Shown one piece after another: positions 54,101-56,779 of a stretch of 64,000 bases of DNA. The notes below the pieces were generated by a model. That model did no database searches and was not told where the DNA came from. It was given only the letters and a program-made list of their open reading frames with translations. Source of the stretch: Cydia pomonella (taxonomy: Eukaryota; Arthropoda; Insecta; Lepidoptera; Tortricidae); NCBI RefSeq assembly GCF_033807575.1, contig NW_026907806.1, forward strand, positions 1-64,000. Reading direction: 5' to 3'. Position 1 is the first letter of the stretch. Every line of letters starts with the position of its first letter. The position numbers were made by a program, and so were the translations under genes.

Positions 54101-56779
54101 TCCCAATAATTAGTGCACCCTCAGTGAATTCTTTTAAAAACAGACTCTAAGGTCCGACCGAGATCTCGGTCTCGGTATTCTCGGCCAAAAATCGAGCCGA
54201 GATCTCGGTCTCGGCTCTCGCCCAAAATGGGCCGAGATTCTTGCCGAGACCGAGACTAGGCAATGAGTTATCATTGGTGAATTTGAATTTTCCGCGCACG
54301 AGCGCCGGCGTCTAAGCCACCCGTTGGTTGCATCGCCCGGTTGTTGTGACGTTTTTTGTGATTTTGATTGGTTTCGTACCCACATTTTAAGCCAATTACT
54401 TATCAAATACTAACTGTTGGCATCGGATAGGCGCGTTTGCAAGTAATAACTTTTCATTTGGGTCTTTTTCTTTTGTGGTTGTTGTTATTCATTAATAAAT
54501 GAGTGTATATTGTTATCGGGATGTAACTTTGATTAACTTGTTGTGAGTGAAAGATGACACTGGATATTTTGACACTAAATATATTTGTGTTAACGGGAAA
54601 AAGCAAAGCAGTAGGTAAGTACAGTCGAGGAAATTGATTCTTTAGCAGTTTACGGTTCACTTTACATTGGACAGCTCTTAGCATAAGTATGTACAACAAA
54701 AATTACTTGAACCGCAAATTGCTAAAGAATCAATTTCCTCGACCGTACATAACGACACCTGTGGCGGATATTTTGGGTTAGAATATAGAACTCTTTATTT
54801 TGATTATTGTTATTGTTCCTCTTTTTGTGCACATCCGTACTGAAAAAAACTGGCCAAGTGCGTGTCGGAGCACGCTTAATGGAAGGTTCCGTACCTTCAT
54901 ACAATACGAAAAAGCCGTACAAGCAAAAGAGCATATGTTAGTGGCACTTTCGTCGTTCTAATAAGATCAGTTTTTTTTATAACTCTTAAATGGCTTAACT
55001 GACCATATTCAAAATAATCTTCCTGAAAAATTATTTGCTTATTAAGCTTTATTGTTTAGATACATATTTTTAAATGGTTTTGCACTCCCGGGTCAAAAGT
55101 TAGAGATGATCACACTATTTTTCTTTGAAGTGATTATTTCCAAAAGTATTTACTTAATTAAAAACCTTCATGTATTTTTAAAGACCTAACCTTTGATCTT
55201 ATTTTTAACTTTTGGTTACATTTATATGGAGTATATATAAAAAAAGAAAAAAAAAGAAAAATATATCTTATACCTTTAAACAAGCAATTCTTGTATATAT
55301 ATATTTCTGCGATCTCGGAAACGGCTCTAACGATTTCGCTGAAATTTGGTATATGGGGGTTTTTGGGGGTATACAATCGATCTAGATTAGTCTTATACAT
55401 ATTTGGGAAAACGCGTATTTTCGAGTTTTCATGCGTTTTTCTTTCGACGCAGAATATGGTCGCTAATTTCGTGTTGCCATCCACTGTCTGTCTGGTCCAG
55501 CGGGTTAAGAAGCGGACGGCTAGAATCAAGTGTTACGGGTTCGAATCTCGCCCGGTGACCAACTTTTTTTTTTTTTATATGTTCATTTTTATTGTTTTAG
55601 ACAAGTTTAATTTAGTAAAAAAATGTAGTTAAGATTATCACCTATACACCACCATATTACAATAAATAGTTATAACCGTGCTCGGTCGCCCAGGTACTAT
55701 ATATATAATAATACATCTACACCTATGTTCCAAATTTGGTTATAAAATATATCATATAGTTTTTGAGTAAAATGGCTGTGACATAAGCACAGACCAACAG
55801 ACATAAGGACATGACGAAACTATAAGGGTAACATTTTTGCCATTTTGGCTACGGAACCCTAAAAATACTATTTAATAGCGGTCTCGGCCGAGAATCCCAT
55901 TGAATCTCGGCCAAGATAAAAAAGCGTTTCCTCGGACCTTAACAGACTCAACAAACATTTTATAAATGGACAAAACACAAGTGCAGGACATTGATGTGCA
56001 CATATCAGCTATAAGCTGCCTGTGCATTAATAAATAATAATAATAATATTTGATGGAGCCATAACACGAAAAATTGATTGATTGAAGTTTCTATACTAAA
56101 AATAATCTGTCGAGGACATCAAACAAACATTACATTACATTCATTAGTGTTTATCTGTCGGTTCATTGTATCCATATGAAAGCCTATCATATTCATGTAT
56201 CAGTATCCATTATTATAACCAGATCATCATAAAAATCTGATATTTTAAAACGTACCATAATTAAGTCAAGATTTCTATCAAGACTAGCTTCTAGCATAGA
56301 CCTGGAGTTACGCCATAAGTCCTACTGAACTATCAGCATATTCCTCAATTCAATTAAATATGAAATGTTGTCATTACATGTCGCATAACAAAACCGGCTT
56401 AGATATTCCCTAAATAGTGTTTGATGATGATCAAAACTACATCCGCCTCAGGCTACGGATAAACTTTACAGCACCACAAGTTTAGTATGCGTGATAGCAG
56501 AGGTCTGAGGTTTGAATGTTTGATCTATGAATTAGTGACTTGACTCGAATTTCCAGGGTGCCGGCAATCGAAGCAGCCCTGAAGCAGGATTAAATACAAG
56601 GATCTCAAGTCATCGGTATGGATCGAATACGAGGCAAATAGTGACAGTTAGGTTACATAGTAGGCGCAAACCCCGGTTGGTGCAGCGGTACTCACGTGCG
56701 TTGCCATCGGCATGGTGACGACGCCCGGCGGCAGCCCGTGCCCGTACGGCACAAGAGGCGGCCGCGGCGGAAACGACAT
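6063..56779 (-). CDS. RBM25: RBM25 homolog, whole coding span (21 coding exons)
   Basis: A join of 21 minus-strand exons gives a protein of about 937 residues; human RBM25 is about 843. Order of parts: MSFPP N-terminus with a Pro-rich leader (1-60), RRM (about 77-157), helical linker (160-245), Arg/Glu/Asp-rich domain (246-500), Ala/Arg/Glu helix (497-620), Pro/His-rich low-complexity region (650-785), Lys-rich linker leading to IKSLIDKIPT, then the PWI domain (about 840-925) containing IRPWINKKIIEYIG. In known homologs the protein acts in the nucleus, binds U1 snRNP-associated factors through the RE/RD region, and affects 5' splice-site selection. Exons were placed by homology to the human protein from memory plus GT-AG (one GC-AG) boundaries and phase agreement. 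All junctions agree in phase except exon 14/15. Six exons head tandem arrays. Sure of identity; individual boundaries in the low-complexity part are less certain. Confidence 0.93.
6446..7095 (-). repeat. 122-bp tandem array derived from exon 20 (PWI exon)
   Basis: Five donors GATG|GTCAGT recur exactly every 122 bp (e.g. 6523, 6645, 6767, 6889 and 7011 for the GAC just before them on the plus strand), plus a sixth shortened, diverged copy at 6446-6465. Each unit holds the last 72 nt of exon 20, the splice donor and 50 nt of intron. Units are nearly identical. No unit has an acceptor, so downstream copies would normally be intronic. Confidence 0.95.
7014..7169 (-). CDS. RBM25: RBM25 coding exon 20 (PWI core), head of a 122-bp array
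   Basis: Acceptor TATTTGCAG, donor CAGATG|GTCAGT, 156 nt, phase 0 both ends. It encodes IDNVLMEKKIRPWINKKIIE then YIGEPEPTLVDFICSKVLAG and AAPHRILDDVQM. The PWI tripeptide and following helix are nearly identical to vertebrate RBM25. The PWI domain binds nucleic acid in known homologs. The last 72 nt plus 50 nt of intron are the unit of the array that follows. Confidence 0.96.
7668..7873 (-). CDS. RBM25: RBM25 coding exon 19 (Lys-rich linker into the PWI domain)
   Basis: Acceptor TTTTCCAG, donor GCGCAG|GTACTA, 206 nt. It encodes KDKKDKEKSKKGEKEKEKDK, an acidic/basic run, then EEKRKHIKSLIDKIPTQKEQ and LFQYKLDTAQ. The EEKRKHIKSLI.KIPT motif is a hallmark just before and within the RBM25 PWI domain. 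Phases match exons 18 and 20. Confidence 0.95.
8165..9943 (-). repeat. 130-bp tandem array derived from exon 18
   Basis: About 14 copies and 13 donors. The unit includes the Met-Arg-Arg-Val-His...Pro/His coding part of exon 18, its GCG|GTACGT donor and about 30 nt of intron. One copy (about 9190) has GTAAGT instead of GTACGT. Differences are mostly length changes in poly-G runs and a shorter unit near 8980. The last copy (8165-8260) loses its donor. All three frames stay open on the minus strand, producing long artefactual ORFs. Confidence 0.95.
9847..9978 (-). CDS. RBM25: RBM25 coding exon 18, head of a 130-bp array
   Basis: Acceptor TTCCTGCAG, donor CCGCG|GTACGT, 132 nt. It encodes AESGSVGAGGGMRRVHAAFA then ADDDEPEPVPPPPP and a His/Pro run. 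VHAAFAADDDEP resembles the VDSVFNKFEDEDSDD stretch of vertebrate RBM25. A second possible acceptor (CAGTAG) 20 nt further in is also phase-compatible. The KRKLVPLDYGED-like motif expected next was not found anywhere nearby. Confidence 0.7.
9990..11050. other. Intron 17 contents: repeat remains and a CA/CG microsatellite
   Basis: AT-rich intron. 10385-10625 matches inverted sequence at 40495-40660 (GAAACTTTGTAC, AGCAATCTAGCTAGTCGTTTTA and GGTATCTGAAGCTA segments). A CACACA/CGCGCG microsatellite lies at 10741-10790. No coding sequence recognised. Confidence 0.6.
11056..11128 (-). CDS. RBM25: RBM25 coding exon 17
   Basis: Acceptor TGTTGCAG, donor CCTC|GTAAGT, 73 nt. It encodes GETSAGSSPITISFKSGRDA then HDAP. 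The SPITISFK core corresponds to the KIGLSLKLG segment of vertebrate RBM25. Phase 0 in, one base out, matching exon 18. Confidence 0.82.
11368..11531. repeat. MITE with TACAGTCAGCATCAAAAGTAG ends
   Basis: Terminal inverted repeats: ACAGTCAGCATCAAAAGTAGCG on the left and CGCTACTGTTGATGC on the right, preceded by TA. It lies 30 bp from the exon 16 donor. This is a widespread lepidopteran MITE type. Confidence 0.75.
11561..11632 (-). CDS. RBM25: RBM25 coding exon 16, a diverged relative of exon 15
   Basis: Acceptor TCCCGCAG, donor CAC|GTAACT, 72 nt, phase 0 at both ends. It encodes TSDGGTTPPPPELAPPPHAH then ARRH. The core aligns to exon 15 (SPDGSSTPPPPEPAPP), so the two probably arose by exon duplication. 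The donor is weaker than those of its neighbours. Confidence 0.68.
12050..12904 (-). repeat. 123/149-bp higher-order array derived from exon 15
   Basis: Donors at plus-strand positions 12052, 12129, 12252, 12375, 12524, 12647 and 12770 (start of GTTACC) give spacings of 77 (partial), 123, 123, 149, 123 and 123. The pattern is a three-unit 395-bp block repeated. Long units keep a 26-bp GC-rich piece encoding PPPEPAPP that short units lack. Between exon copies lies a 19-nt GTAACG...CTGCAG spacer that has GT and AG ends but is far too short to splice. Confidence 0.94.
12775..12904 (-). CDS. RBM25: RBM25 coding exon 15 (Pro/His-rich), head of a 123/149-bp array
   Basis: Acceptor GTGTCCAG, donor CCGCAG|GTAACG, 130 nt. 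It encodes SGGGLDAALAGSPDGSSTPP then PPEPAPPRRHKHHHHHHEHH and ETPQ. It occupies the low-complexity Ser/Pro region between the helix and PWI domain. The reading frame is set by exon 16 downstream, and the input phase disagrees with exon 14 as described there. Confidence 0.72.
13165..13337. repeat. Palindromic repeat (inverted copy at 25370-25530)
   Basis: Outer arms ATAGTATTTTATGCAAC / GTTGCATACAATATTTTT and inner GTCAAAAAA...TTTTTTGAC arms. The family recurs at 25370-25530 with the same arms and a GGCTTCGCC centre. Confidence 0.7.
13412..13493 (-). CDS. RBM25: RBM25 coding exon 14
   Basis: Encodes (S)KYQGLMSYEEVSPTGR then Pro/Gly/Arg-rich residues to ARNK. The acceptor is the second of two TAGs about 8 nt apart; only AAGTAG|C keeps the phase from exon 13. 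The donor AACAAG|GTATGC ends in phase 0, which does not fit exon 15 (needs two bases). An alternative donor 8 nt earlier (GCGC|GTAACA) does not fix this. Either a short exon is missing, or there is a small sequence error in this GC-rich tract. Confidence 0.72.
13500..14340. other. Intron 13, no feature recognised
   Basis: AT-rich intron sequence between exon 14 and the LINE fragment. No repeat or coding signal I can name. Confidence 0.4.
14350..14950 (+). pseudogene. 5'-truncated Jockey-like LINE reverse transcriptase C-terminus
   Basis: Plus-strand reading LGVVIDSQLRFEKHVSDLLK ... SKLDYGDIVYGP is the thumb and post-RT region typical of Jockey/CR1-like non-LTR elements. A stop near 14695 and a frame change separate it from the downstream part (LAIKCWNNIPPPVRRLKSKQ then TLKQNFKKSLF). 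No RT catalytic motif remains. Inserted in intron 13 opposite to the gene. Confidence 0.8.
15028..15802. mobile_element. 'TTTCGG' element with terminal inverted repeats
   Basis: Starts AGTGTCCGACCGAAA and ends TTTCGGTCGGTCACT, giving inverted ends. Both ends are rich in TTTCGG(T/C) subterminal hexamers. 775 bp, no transposase. The middle holds an AT palindrome near 15440-15475. Related ends occur at 60660-60750 and 62540-62660, and a CTCGGT version at 54148-55940. Confidence 0.7.
15803..16090. other. Intron 13 remainder, nothing recognised
   Basis: AT-rich sequence with no clear repeat or coding signal. Confidence 0.35.
16093..16375 (+). repeat. Lepidopteran GGGTTCCGTAGCCAAATGG repeat, cutting the exon 13 array
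   Basis: Starts AGGGTTCCGTAGCCAAATGG and ends at CCATACGTGTGGGGTATTTATGGA, directly abutting the truncated sixth exon 13 copy. An inverted, about 90% similar copy lies at 48611-48906. Confidence 0.8.
16880..16965 (-). CDS. RBM25: Alternative copy of RBM25 exon 13 (copy 2 of 6)
   Basis: 86-nt exon with CGTGCAG acceptor and GACAG|GTATGT donor, encoding AREEAERYLRAAASRQLPTE then AEPIDSDD. Same phases as exon 13. Copies 3, 4 and 5 lie at 16750-16835, 16620-16705 and 16490-16575. Copy 6 begins at 16445 but its donor end is cut off by a repeat insertion at about 16376. Whether any copy is spliced in is unknown; including two would shift the frame. Confidence 0.5.
17010..17107 (-). CDS. RBM25: RBM25 coding exon 13 (first of six exon copies)
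   Basis: Acceptor TCTGTGCAG, donor GACAG|GTATGT, 98 nt, phase 0 in and two bases out. It encodes AREKAERERERYLRAAASRQ then LPTEAEPIDSDD. Five further copies follow (see the 130-bp array). They have the same phases but are 86 nt, lacking 12 nt near the start, so any single copy could replace this exon without breaking the frame. Confidence 0.85.
17360..17470 (-). CDS. RBM25: RBM25 coding exon 12
   Basis: Acceptor GTTTGCAG, donor AAACAG|GTATAT, 111 nt, phase 0 at both ends. It encodes VDDLYKPRLLVDVSLQAHQQ then RQREEQRAREREEARKQ, a charged helix. It lies 156 bp downstream of the last donor of the exon 11 array, so the intron is either about 6.2 kb (first donor) or about 155 nt (last donor). Confidence 0.87.
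17514..23790 (-). repeat. 141-bp tandem array (44 splice donors) derived from exon 11
   Basis: Donors GCG|GTGAGT run from 23685 to 17624 with 43 intervals; 43 x 141 differs from the observed distance by exactly the net of four visible single-base indels (near 18510, 18650, 19392 and 21731). The unit is the last ~100 nt of exon 11 plus ~40 nt of intron. 141 is a multiple of 3 and the exon frame stays open through the intron part, so unspliced RNA would encode a 47-residue repeat many times. Scattered single substitutions occur near 19270, 19341, 21907, 22066, 22487 and 23510. Confidence 0.96.
23686..23850 (-). CDS. RBM25: RBM25 coding exon 11, head of a 44-donor array
   Basis: Acceptor CGTCCGCAG, donor GCG|GTGAGT, 165 nt, phase 0 at both ends. 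It encodes ELQRRLGARVREAEADARER then AREQDELAALRRAVWGERPA and GDPQAQAAFAKAKQA. This matches vertebrate LQKRLRDREKEMEADERDRKREKEELEEIRQRLLAEGHPDP in order and spacing. The last ~100 nt plus the donor and ~40 nt of intron form the unit of the array that fills the next intron. Confidence 0.92.
23940..24378. repeat. TGCGTGGAG-type interspersed repeat carrying a tRNA-Gln relic
   Basis: Begins ATGTGCGTGGAGGCC and ends AACCTTGTTGGAGGTCGCATAAGAAGTTTCA. It shares flanks, the AT-rich centre and the tRNA-like piece with the larger, interrupted copy at 57272-59745. Confidence 0.75.
24198..24264 (-). pseudogene. tRNA-Gln(CTG) pseudogene
   Basis: Minus strand gives GGTTCCATG...TCTGGACTCTGAATCCAG...GGTGGAACCT with anticodon CTG. 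It is 67 nt rather than 72: about five bases are missing from the D arm and T loop (TTCAATC). The anticodon stem is intact. Carried inside an interspersed repeat. Confidence 0.8.
24380..25370. other. Intron 10, no gene recognised
   Basis: AT-rich intron. Short ORFs only. Confidence 0.4.
25370..25530. repeat. Palindromic repeat (inverted copy of 13165-13337)
   Basis: Arms AGTATTGTATGCAACGTTG / GGTTGCATAAAATACTATT and inner GTCAAAAAATACTCGTGGCG / CACGCCACTC..TTTTTTGAC arms. Confidence 0.7.
25802..25970 (-). CDS. RBM25: RBM25 coding exon 10, ending at a GC splice donor
   Basis: Encodes LRLWEARERRKHAEYEKEKE and AKRLKEFLEDYDDERLDHKY then YRGK, closely matching vertebrate EAKRLKEFLEDYDDDRDDPKYYRG. 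The exon is best ended at AAG|GCAAGT, a textbook GC-AG intron donor, which gives phase 0 into exon 11 and continues the homology. Acceptor is ATTATAG. No GT at that position fits both frame and homology. Confidence 0.93.
26158..26352 (-). CDS. RBM25: RBM25 coding exon 9 (end of the RE/RD domain)
   Basis: Acceptor TTTGACAG, donor GAGAG|GTGAGT, 195 nt. It encodes Arg-Asp/Arg-Glu repeats, then SEAESRRSRELEEEAKEKKR and ends with KEKEAAYQER. Vertebrate RBM25 has the same EAAYQERL transition into the conserved helix. Phases match exons 8 and 10. Confidence 0.94.
26530..27450 (-). pseudogene. Decayed RTE-like LINE reverse transcriptase
   Basis: Minus-strand pieces: TGRILMEQYRDNKTDLHMIS then IDLEKVFDH (27300-27400; the RT motif A region) and, further downstream, RPAMLHGAECWPLKKQQEDK then LHTAEIRMLRWAGGV (26640-26800). 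These match the order in RTE-type LINEs. Between them, 26935-27010 holds an interspersed repeat (CGCCTGCAACTCCAGAGG, GCGTTGCCGACC). Several stops and shifts. Confidence 0.8.
27749..28200 (+). pseudogene. LINE RNase H domain remnant with internal deletion
   Basis: TTVCFTDGSRI matches the start of the RNase H domain of non-LTR elements, and CPHCGKEETSLHVLAECTMY matches the zinc-knuckle-like end after it. The intervening 100 or so residues are largely missing. It ends in frame-shifted LKDVLLFCRKTRKF-like sequence. Confidence 0.7.
28377..29731 (-). mobile_element. Degenerate mariner transposon
   Basis: Terminal inverted repeats TACGAGGGGCGTTCAA (left) and the reverse complement of TTGACCGCCCCTCGTA (right). 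The transposase reads on the minus strand from ATG near 29591 (MADFAILLKLEHRAVIKFLT) to about 28430. Visible motifs: ARRVPRMLTPLQK, VTGDETWVHHYDPESKQ (first catalytic Asp) and LLHDNAPVHTAQ (second). A stop occurs early, about 180 bp of foreign sequence interrupts it at 29280-29450, there is a frameshift near 28880, and part of the C-terminal region is missing near 28615. Not functional. Confidence 0.88.
29857..30004. repeat. Palindromic MITE with GGGCCCGTA ends
   Basis: GGGCCCGTATATTTCTTGCCGTTGACG at the left pairs with CGTCAACGGCATGAAATGTACGGGCCC at the right. Confidence 0.75.
30041..30280 (-). other. GC-rich island with a possible unassigned exon
   Basis: A minus-strand ORF begins ATG at about 30274 and reads MGTGLKLLGPGPGVAPALCP then YIRTRHEIARDLRRQLG, followed by a donor-like GCCG|GTACGTGCG. 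Composition resembles the GC3-rich coding exons of this gene. I do not recognise the protein. It is not in phase between exons 8 and 9, so it would be a nested gene's first exon or chance. Confidence 0.25.
30365..30470 (+). repeat. SINE-like interspersed repeat fragment
   Basis: ATCGCCTGCTGATGGTAAGCGATTGCC... resembles the repeat pieces at 26935-27010 and 41741-41880, all of the lepidopteran 'GGTGGCAAACAAGCATACGGCCCGC / TGGTAAGCAGTCACCG' kind. Confidence 0.5.
30480..31600. other. Intron 8, GC-rich patch at 30838-30915, otherwise nothing recognised
   Basis: AT-rich apart from the patch. No exon with matching phase was found in it. Confidence 0.4.
31619..31690 (-). CDS. RBM25: RBM25 coding exon 8 (RE-rich domain)
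   Basis: 72-nt exon with acceptor TTTCCAG and donor AAAG|GTTTGT. It encodes ELREREREREIRERERERER then DRER. Phases match both neighbours. It is separated from exon 7 by a 237-nt intron. Confidence 0.88.
31928..32062 (-). CDS. RBM25: RBM25 coding exon 7 (RE-rich domain)
   Basis: Acceptor AACACAG, donor GAG AG|GTACAA, 135 nt. It encodes SKERRDDRDKDRERERDKER followed by an almost pure Arg-Glu repeat. Phases (one base in, two bases out) match exons 6 and 8. The GAGCGG-type hexamer repeat makes length variation between alleles likely. Confidence 0.9.
32070..33840. other. Intron 6, nothing recognised
   Basis: AT-rich intron with only short chance ORFs. No repeat that I can name. Confidence 0.4.
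33851..33990. repeat. 140-bp palindromic MITE
   Basis: CCCCCTTATTCATTAACGTC at the left pairs with GATGTTTATGAATAAGGGGG at the right; inner arms include CTAATAATCGTTTGTC / GACAAACGATTATTAG. Flanked by TTAA and TTAG, which suggests a TTAA-type target. Confidence 0.85.
34091..34272 (-). CDS. RBM25: RBM25 coding exon 6 (start of the RE/RD domain)
   Basis: Acceptor GCGTAG, donor CCAG|GTCAGT, 182 nt. It begins DEAEVVVRRKRDKDLKDDKD and continues as alternating Lys/Arg-Asp/Glu dipeptides, ending RRRRSLSR across the junction. This mixed-charge repeat is the RE/RD-rich domain that in RBM25 mediates binding to splicing factors and nuclear-speckle localisation. The opposite strand reads as Ser/Arg repeats and is only a shadow. 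Confidence 0.9.
34300..36150. other. Intron 5, nothing recognised
   Basis: AT-rich intron with no identifiable repeat or exon. Confidence 0.4.
36220..36460. other. GC-rich island inside intron 5
   Basis: About 240 bp rich in CpG, with GCCGCCGCCATC and CTCAGTCCGTCTCACTCGC (initiator-like TCAGT). It might be a promoter or an enhancer. No coding homology in any frame. A second GC-rich patch lies at 36960-37075. Confidence 0.3.
37090..39220. other. Intron 5, nothing recognised
   Basis: AT-rich. A short imperfect hairpin with GCCTCTCTAT arms lies at 38590-38640. No coding signal. Confidence 0.4.
39290..39420. other. GC-rich block with a donor-like site
   Basis: The minus strand has GACGAGCG|GTGAGT but no matching acceptor, and no frame gives the Lys/Glu-rich sequence expected between exons 5 and 6. 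Not called as an exon. Confidence 0.3.
39608..39714 (-). CDS. RBM25: RBM25 coding exon 5
   Basis: Acceptor TTCGCAG, donor AAG|GTACGC, 107 nt. It encodes EAISKTARALEEADISEEKR then DVIHREIGKFRESMK. It matches the vertebrate stretch that ends KRDLISREISKFRDTHK. Starts with two bases completing a Glu codon from exon 4 and ends in phase 0. It sits in a strongly GC-rich block whose intron side (39530-39605) is also GC-rich. Confidence 0.92.
40173..40363. repeat. 191-bp near-perfect palindromic MITE, copy 1
   Basis: Ends GTACCCCTAGTGTAAATA / inverse. Arms contain ACGTGACGTACGCGTTTGCG. The second copy at 63436-63626 has exactly the same length. Confidence 0.85.
40490..40880 (-). repeat. Lepidopteran repeat block
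   Basis: 40495-40660 matches inverted 10385-10625. 40670-40880 is an inverted copy of the family at 1-735, including AAGTTTGCATGGT, a poly-G run and GAAGTGTCTCTCGCGCAAACT. Confidence 0.75.
41741..41880 (+). repeat. SINE-like lepidopteran repeat
   Basis: GTCGGTGGCAAACAAGCATACGGCCCGC, CCTGCAACTCCAGAGG and GCGTTGCCGACC are hallmarks of a common repeat also seen at 26935-27010. Confidence 0.6.
43697..44400 (+). pseudogene. 5'-truncated LINE RT C-terminus, loop of the foldback element
   Basis: Reads TVKDLGVTFDASLTFHDHIK to ...MCLRYCEVMDER, stop near 44381. It is clearly homologous to the C-terminal third of the 690-residue ORF at 46123-48195, with similar length and motifs (VRSKLE, YPFLYPTKYLLG, LRPR). 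No RT catalytic site. Followed by its 3' tail. Confidence 0.88.
44472..44520 (+). repeat. (TTAAA)n tail of the LINE fragment
   Basis: Nine or so ATTAA-type repeats directly after the LINE 3' region, a typical simple 3' tail. Confidence 0.8.
45328..45775. repeat. Four tandem hairpin units of 101-107 bp
   Basis: Each unit has AAACGATTGGCATCTTGGCT...AGCCAACATGCCAATCGTTT arms and the spacer ACGACAACGAAACACTATCT / GTCTCTCTATCGCACTAATA. Starts of ATTGG lie near 45350, 45451, 45558 and 45664. Confidence 0.8.
46123..48195 (-). CDS. Jockey-type LINE reverse transcriptase (ORF2 part)
   Basis: A 690-residue open frame. RT motifs in order: ENYRPIAVLPTLAKLYESIL, DEQHGFRPRRSVNTN, DVLYFDFAKAFDRVEND (motif A), SGVSQGSILGPFLFGI (motif B), CLLYADDLKLVYG (YADD catalytic motif) and VKDLGVVFD after it. 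A C-terminal region with YPFLYPTKYLLGTLGYNSLE follows. The 5' part of ORF2 (endonuclease) is in another frame at 48164-48604, so one frameshift separates them. The RT itself looks intact, so this insertion is fairly recent. It lies in intron 4 in the same orientation as the gene. Confidence 0.92.
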   Translation of the reverse strand: MFYQMLYSIFDKCIPKRIRPRKSTRRYPVWFTLDLINDLKVKSNLHREWKSTNNRNVYNQFAKLRSEVRKKIASAYQDYIGRIQSSVKSNPRSFWKHLDSLKSKGGFVNSVSLDGEQFTGAEVANAFARYFSGVFLPDAPHLNPNVQGTHDRSRGANHIHINSISMKEVESGIKRLKSNCAMGPDNLPAYVVKGCMEYLKAPLHYIFNLALTTGSYPLCWKFSRVRPIPKENDATVVENYRPIAVLPTLAKLYESILHRALSTQVKPFLCDEQHGFRPRRSVNTNLLILVDNISEHLDRGIQVDVLYFDFAKAFDRVENDVLLMKLDQIGFSPTLLTLFASYLRDRQQYVEHGCFVSAPYHTRSGVSQGSILGPFLFGIMINDLKSVLQSAQCLLYADDLKLVYGVEQTTDCESLQKDIDAVFRWSVENKLSFNTSKCCVCTFTRARMPIYAKYLLASEPINRVFSVKDLGVVFDTRFTFHEHITSLAANCYRKLGYIIRNLRDFHDPTAIKLVYNALVRSKLETSSIAWHPFESTYALLLEKVQKAFLRFFYRRTHGYYPFLYPTKYLLGTLGYNSLEVRRNYNLLTFACKVLRGESDCPELVSRLVRLHVPDVPRQSLRPRRRDLLAVPAARTVSRMNSPLLRSLSQLNALLTLAPECDLIAWRWEAVRRECLRFCEMMDARPSTVVV
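48164..48606 (-). pseudogene. C-terminal part of the LINE endonuclease domain (truncated)
   Basis: LLVGDLNLNPVY is the GDLN-type motif of AP-like endonucleases and RSDAYHPPLEI is the SDH-like end motif. It overlaps the RT frame by 31 nt, pointing to a frameshift. The 5' end is lost at 48606, where a lepidopteran repeat begins. Confidence 0.82.
48611..48906 (-). repeat. Lepidopteran GGGTTCCGTAGCCAAATGG repeat (inverted copy)
   Basis: Inverted relative to 16093-16375 and near-identical over its length. Its end next to 48610 (CCTATCCATAGATACCCCAC) is the same one that cuts the exon 13 array. Confidence 0.8.
49013..51651 (-). repeat. 185-bp tandem array derived from exon 4
   Basis: Fourteen donors CAAG|GTACGC, the first at 51500 and the last near 49097, 185 bp apart except for two units lacking one base (GGGGCAACG instead of GGGGTCAACG near 49068 and 50545). 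The unit is the full 150-nt exon plus 35 nt of intron. At the exon start the AG acceptor (GACAG|CGGAGCAG) is replaced by GACCCCGGAGCC in all downstream copies, so they have donors but no acceptor. Confidence 0.95.
51502..51651 (-). CDS. RBM25: RBM25 coding exon 4 (helical linker), head of a 185-bp array
   Basis: Acceptor GTTGACAG, donor CAAG|GTACGC, 150 nt. It encodes EQRSRIGAAEGGEYLDARQR, then a helical run through SRKLQQVMKDYQEDIANYEQLQQ (given here in part). It corresponds to the DEETKRRDQIIKGAI-like region after the RRM in vertebrate RBM25. Phases fit exons 3 and 5. This is the only copy in the following array that has a proper AG acceptor; the downstream copies read GACCCC there. Confidence 0.9.
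51680..52380. other. Intron 3, nothing recognised
   Basis: AT-rich intron; a TTAGGATGAATTT motif recurs at 51900 and 52036. No repeat family named. Confidence 0.4.
52399..52623 (-). CDS. RBM25: RBM25 coding exon 3 (rest of the RRM)
   Basis: Acceptor TTGCAG, donor AAGA|GTGAGT, 225 nt. It encodes NITTRAPDAMMRALLGACG, then PVLSWKRVGTFGFCEFASPE (RNP1-like GFCEF) and the helix 2/beta 4 part ending EKKLLARTDGKMQTLVDNYK. Relative to vertebrate RBM25, the segment between WKRV and FGFCE is about 7-8 residues shorter, so the beta2-beta3 loop of this RRM is trimmed. Phase agrees with exon 2 (split Gly) and exon 4 (split Thr). Confidence 0.94.
52856..53024 (-). CDS. RBM25: RBM25 coding exon 2 (linker and RRM beta-1)
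   Basis: TATAG acceptor, then VMVGAYGGVGTRAALLQAPA, an Ala/Ser linker, and ENDPPPITVFIG, which is the first beta strand (RNP2) of the RRM. Vertebrate RBM25 has a similar END...TTTVFVGN stretch. It starts in phase 0 and ends after one base of the Gly codon at ATAG|GTCAGT. Confidence 0.92.
53640..53890 (-). pseudogene. RTE-like LINE C-terminus fragment
   Basis: Minus-strand reading RNEEITKRTKIIDALKQALQ then LKWKWAGHLSRYLDRRW is the typical C-terminal stretch of RTE-like LINEs. Fragment only, followed by KKRGKPKKRW-like residues. Confidence 0.75.
54619..54748. repeat. Palindromic MITE, ACAGTCGAGGAAATTGATTC type
   Basis: ACAGTCGAGGAAATTGATTC left pairs with GAATCAATTTCCTCGACCGT right, with TTTAGCA / TGCTAAA inside. 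Confidence 0.8.
55493..55568 (+). repeat. tRNA-derived SINE head (possible)
   Basis: TGGTCCAGCGGGTTAAG (A box-like), GGGTTCGAATC (B box) and terminal GGTGACCA that pairs with the start TGGTC. Followed by a T-rich stretch. No clean cloverleaf, so not a tRNA gene. Confidence 0.45.
55960..56690. other. Intron 1 remainder, nothing recognised
   Basis: AT-rich intron between the CTCGGT element and exon 1. No repeat or exon found. Confidence 0.4.
56696..56779 (-). CDS. RBM25: RBM25 coding exon 1 (start codon)
   Basis: ATG at 56779 begins MSFPPRPPLVPYGHGLPPGV, matching the MSFPP N-terminus of vertebrate RBM25, which is why this start is chosen. The exon ends at CAC|GTGAGT in phase 0 and contributes 28 residues. 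A TAG acceptor lies only 3 nt upstream of the ATG (56783-56784), so at least one non-coding 5' UTR exon must exist further upstream (above 56784). It was not identified. Confidence 0.88.

Larger units (their letters stand above)
54148..55940. mobile_element. 'CTCGGT' element, related to the TTTCGG element, with nested insertions
   Basis: Left end AAGGTCCGACCGAGATCTCGGTCTCGG and right end GAATCTCGGCCAAGATAAAA...TTTCCTCGGACCTT are inverted copies. The architecture equals that of 15028-15802 but with CTCGG hexamers. Nested inside are a MITE (54619-54748), a CGAGTCCGACTCGC-type fragment (54840-54910) and a tRNA-like SINE head (about 55495). Confidence 0.6.

Noticed and set aside
55493..55568. Functional tRNA gene
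   Set aside because: A and B box-like pieces exist but no proper anticodon stem; better explained as a SINE head.
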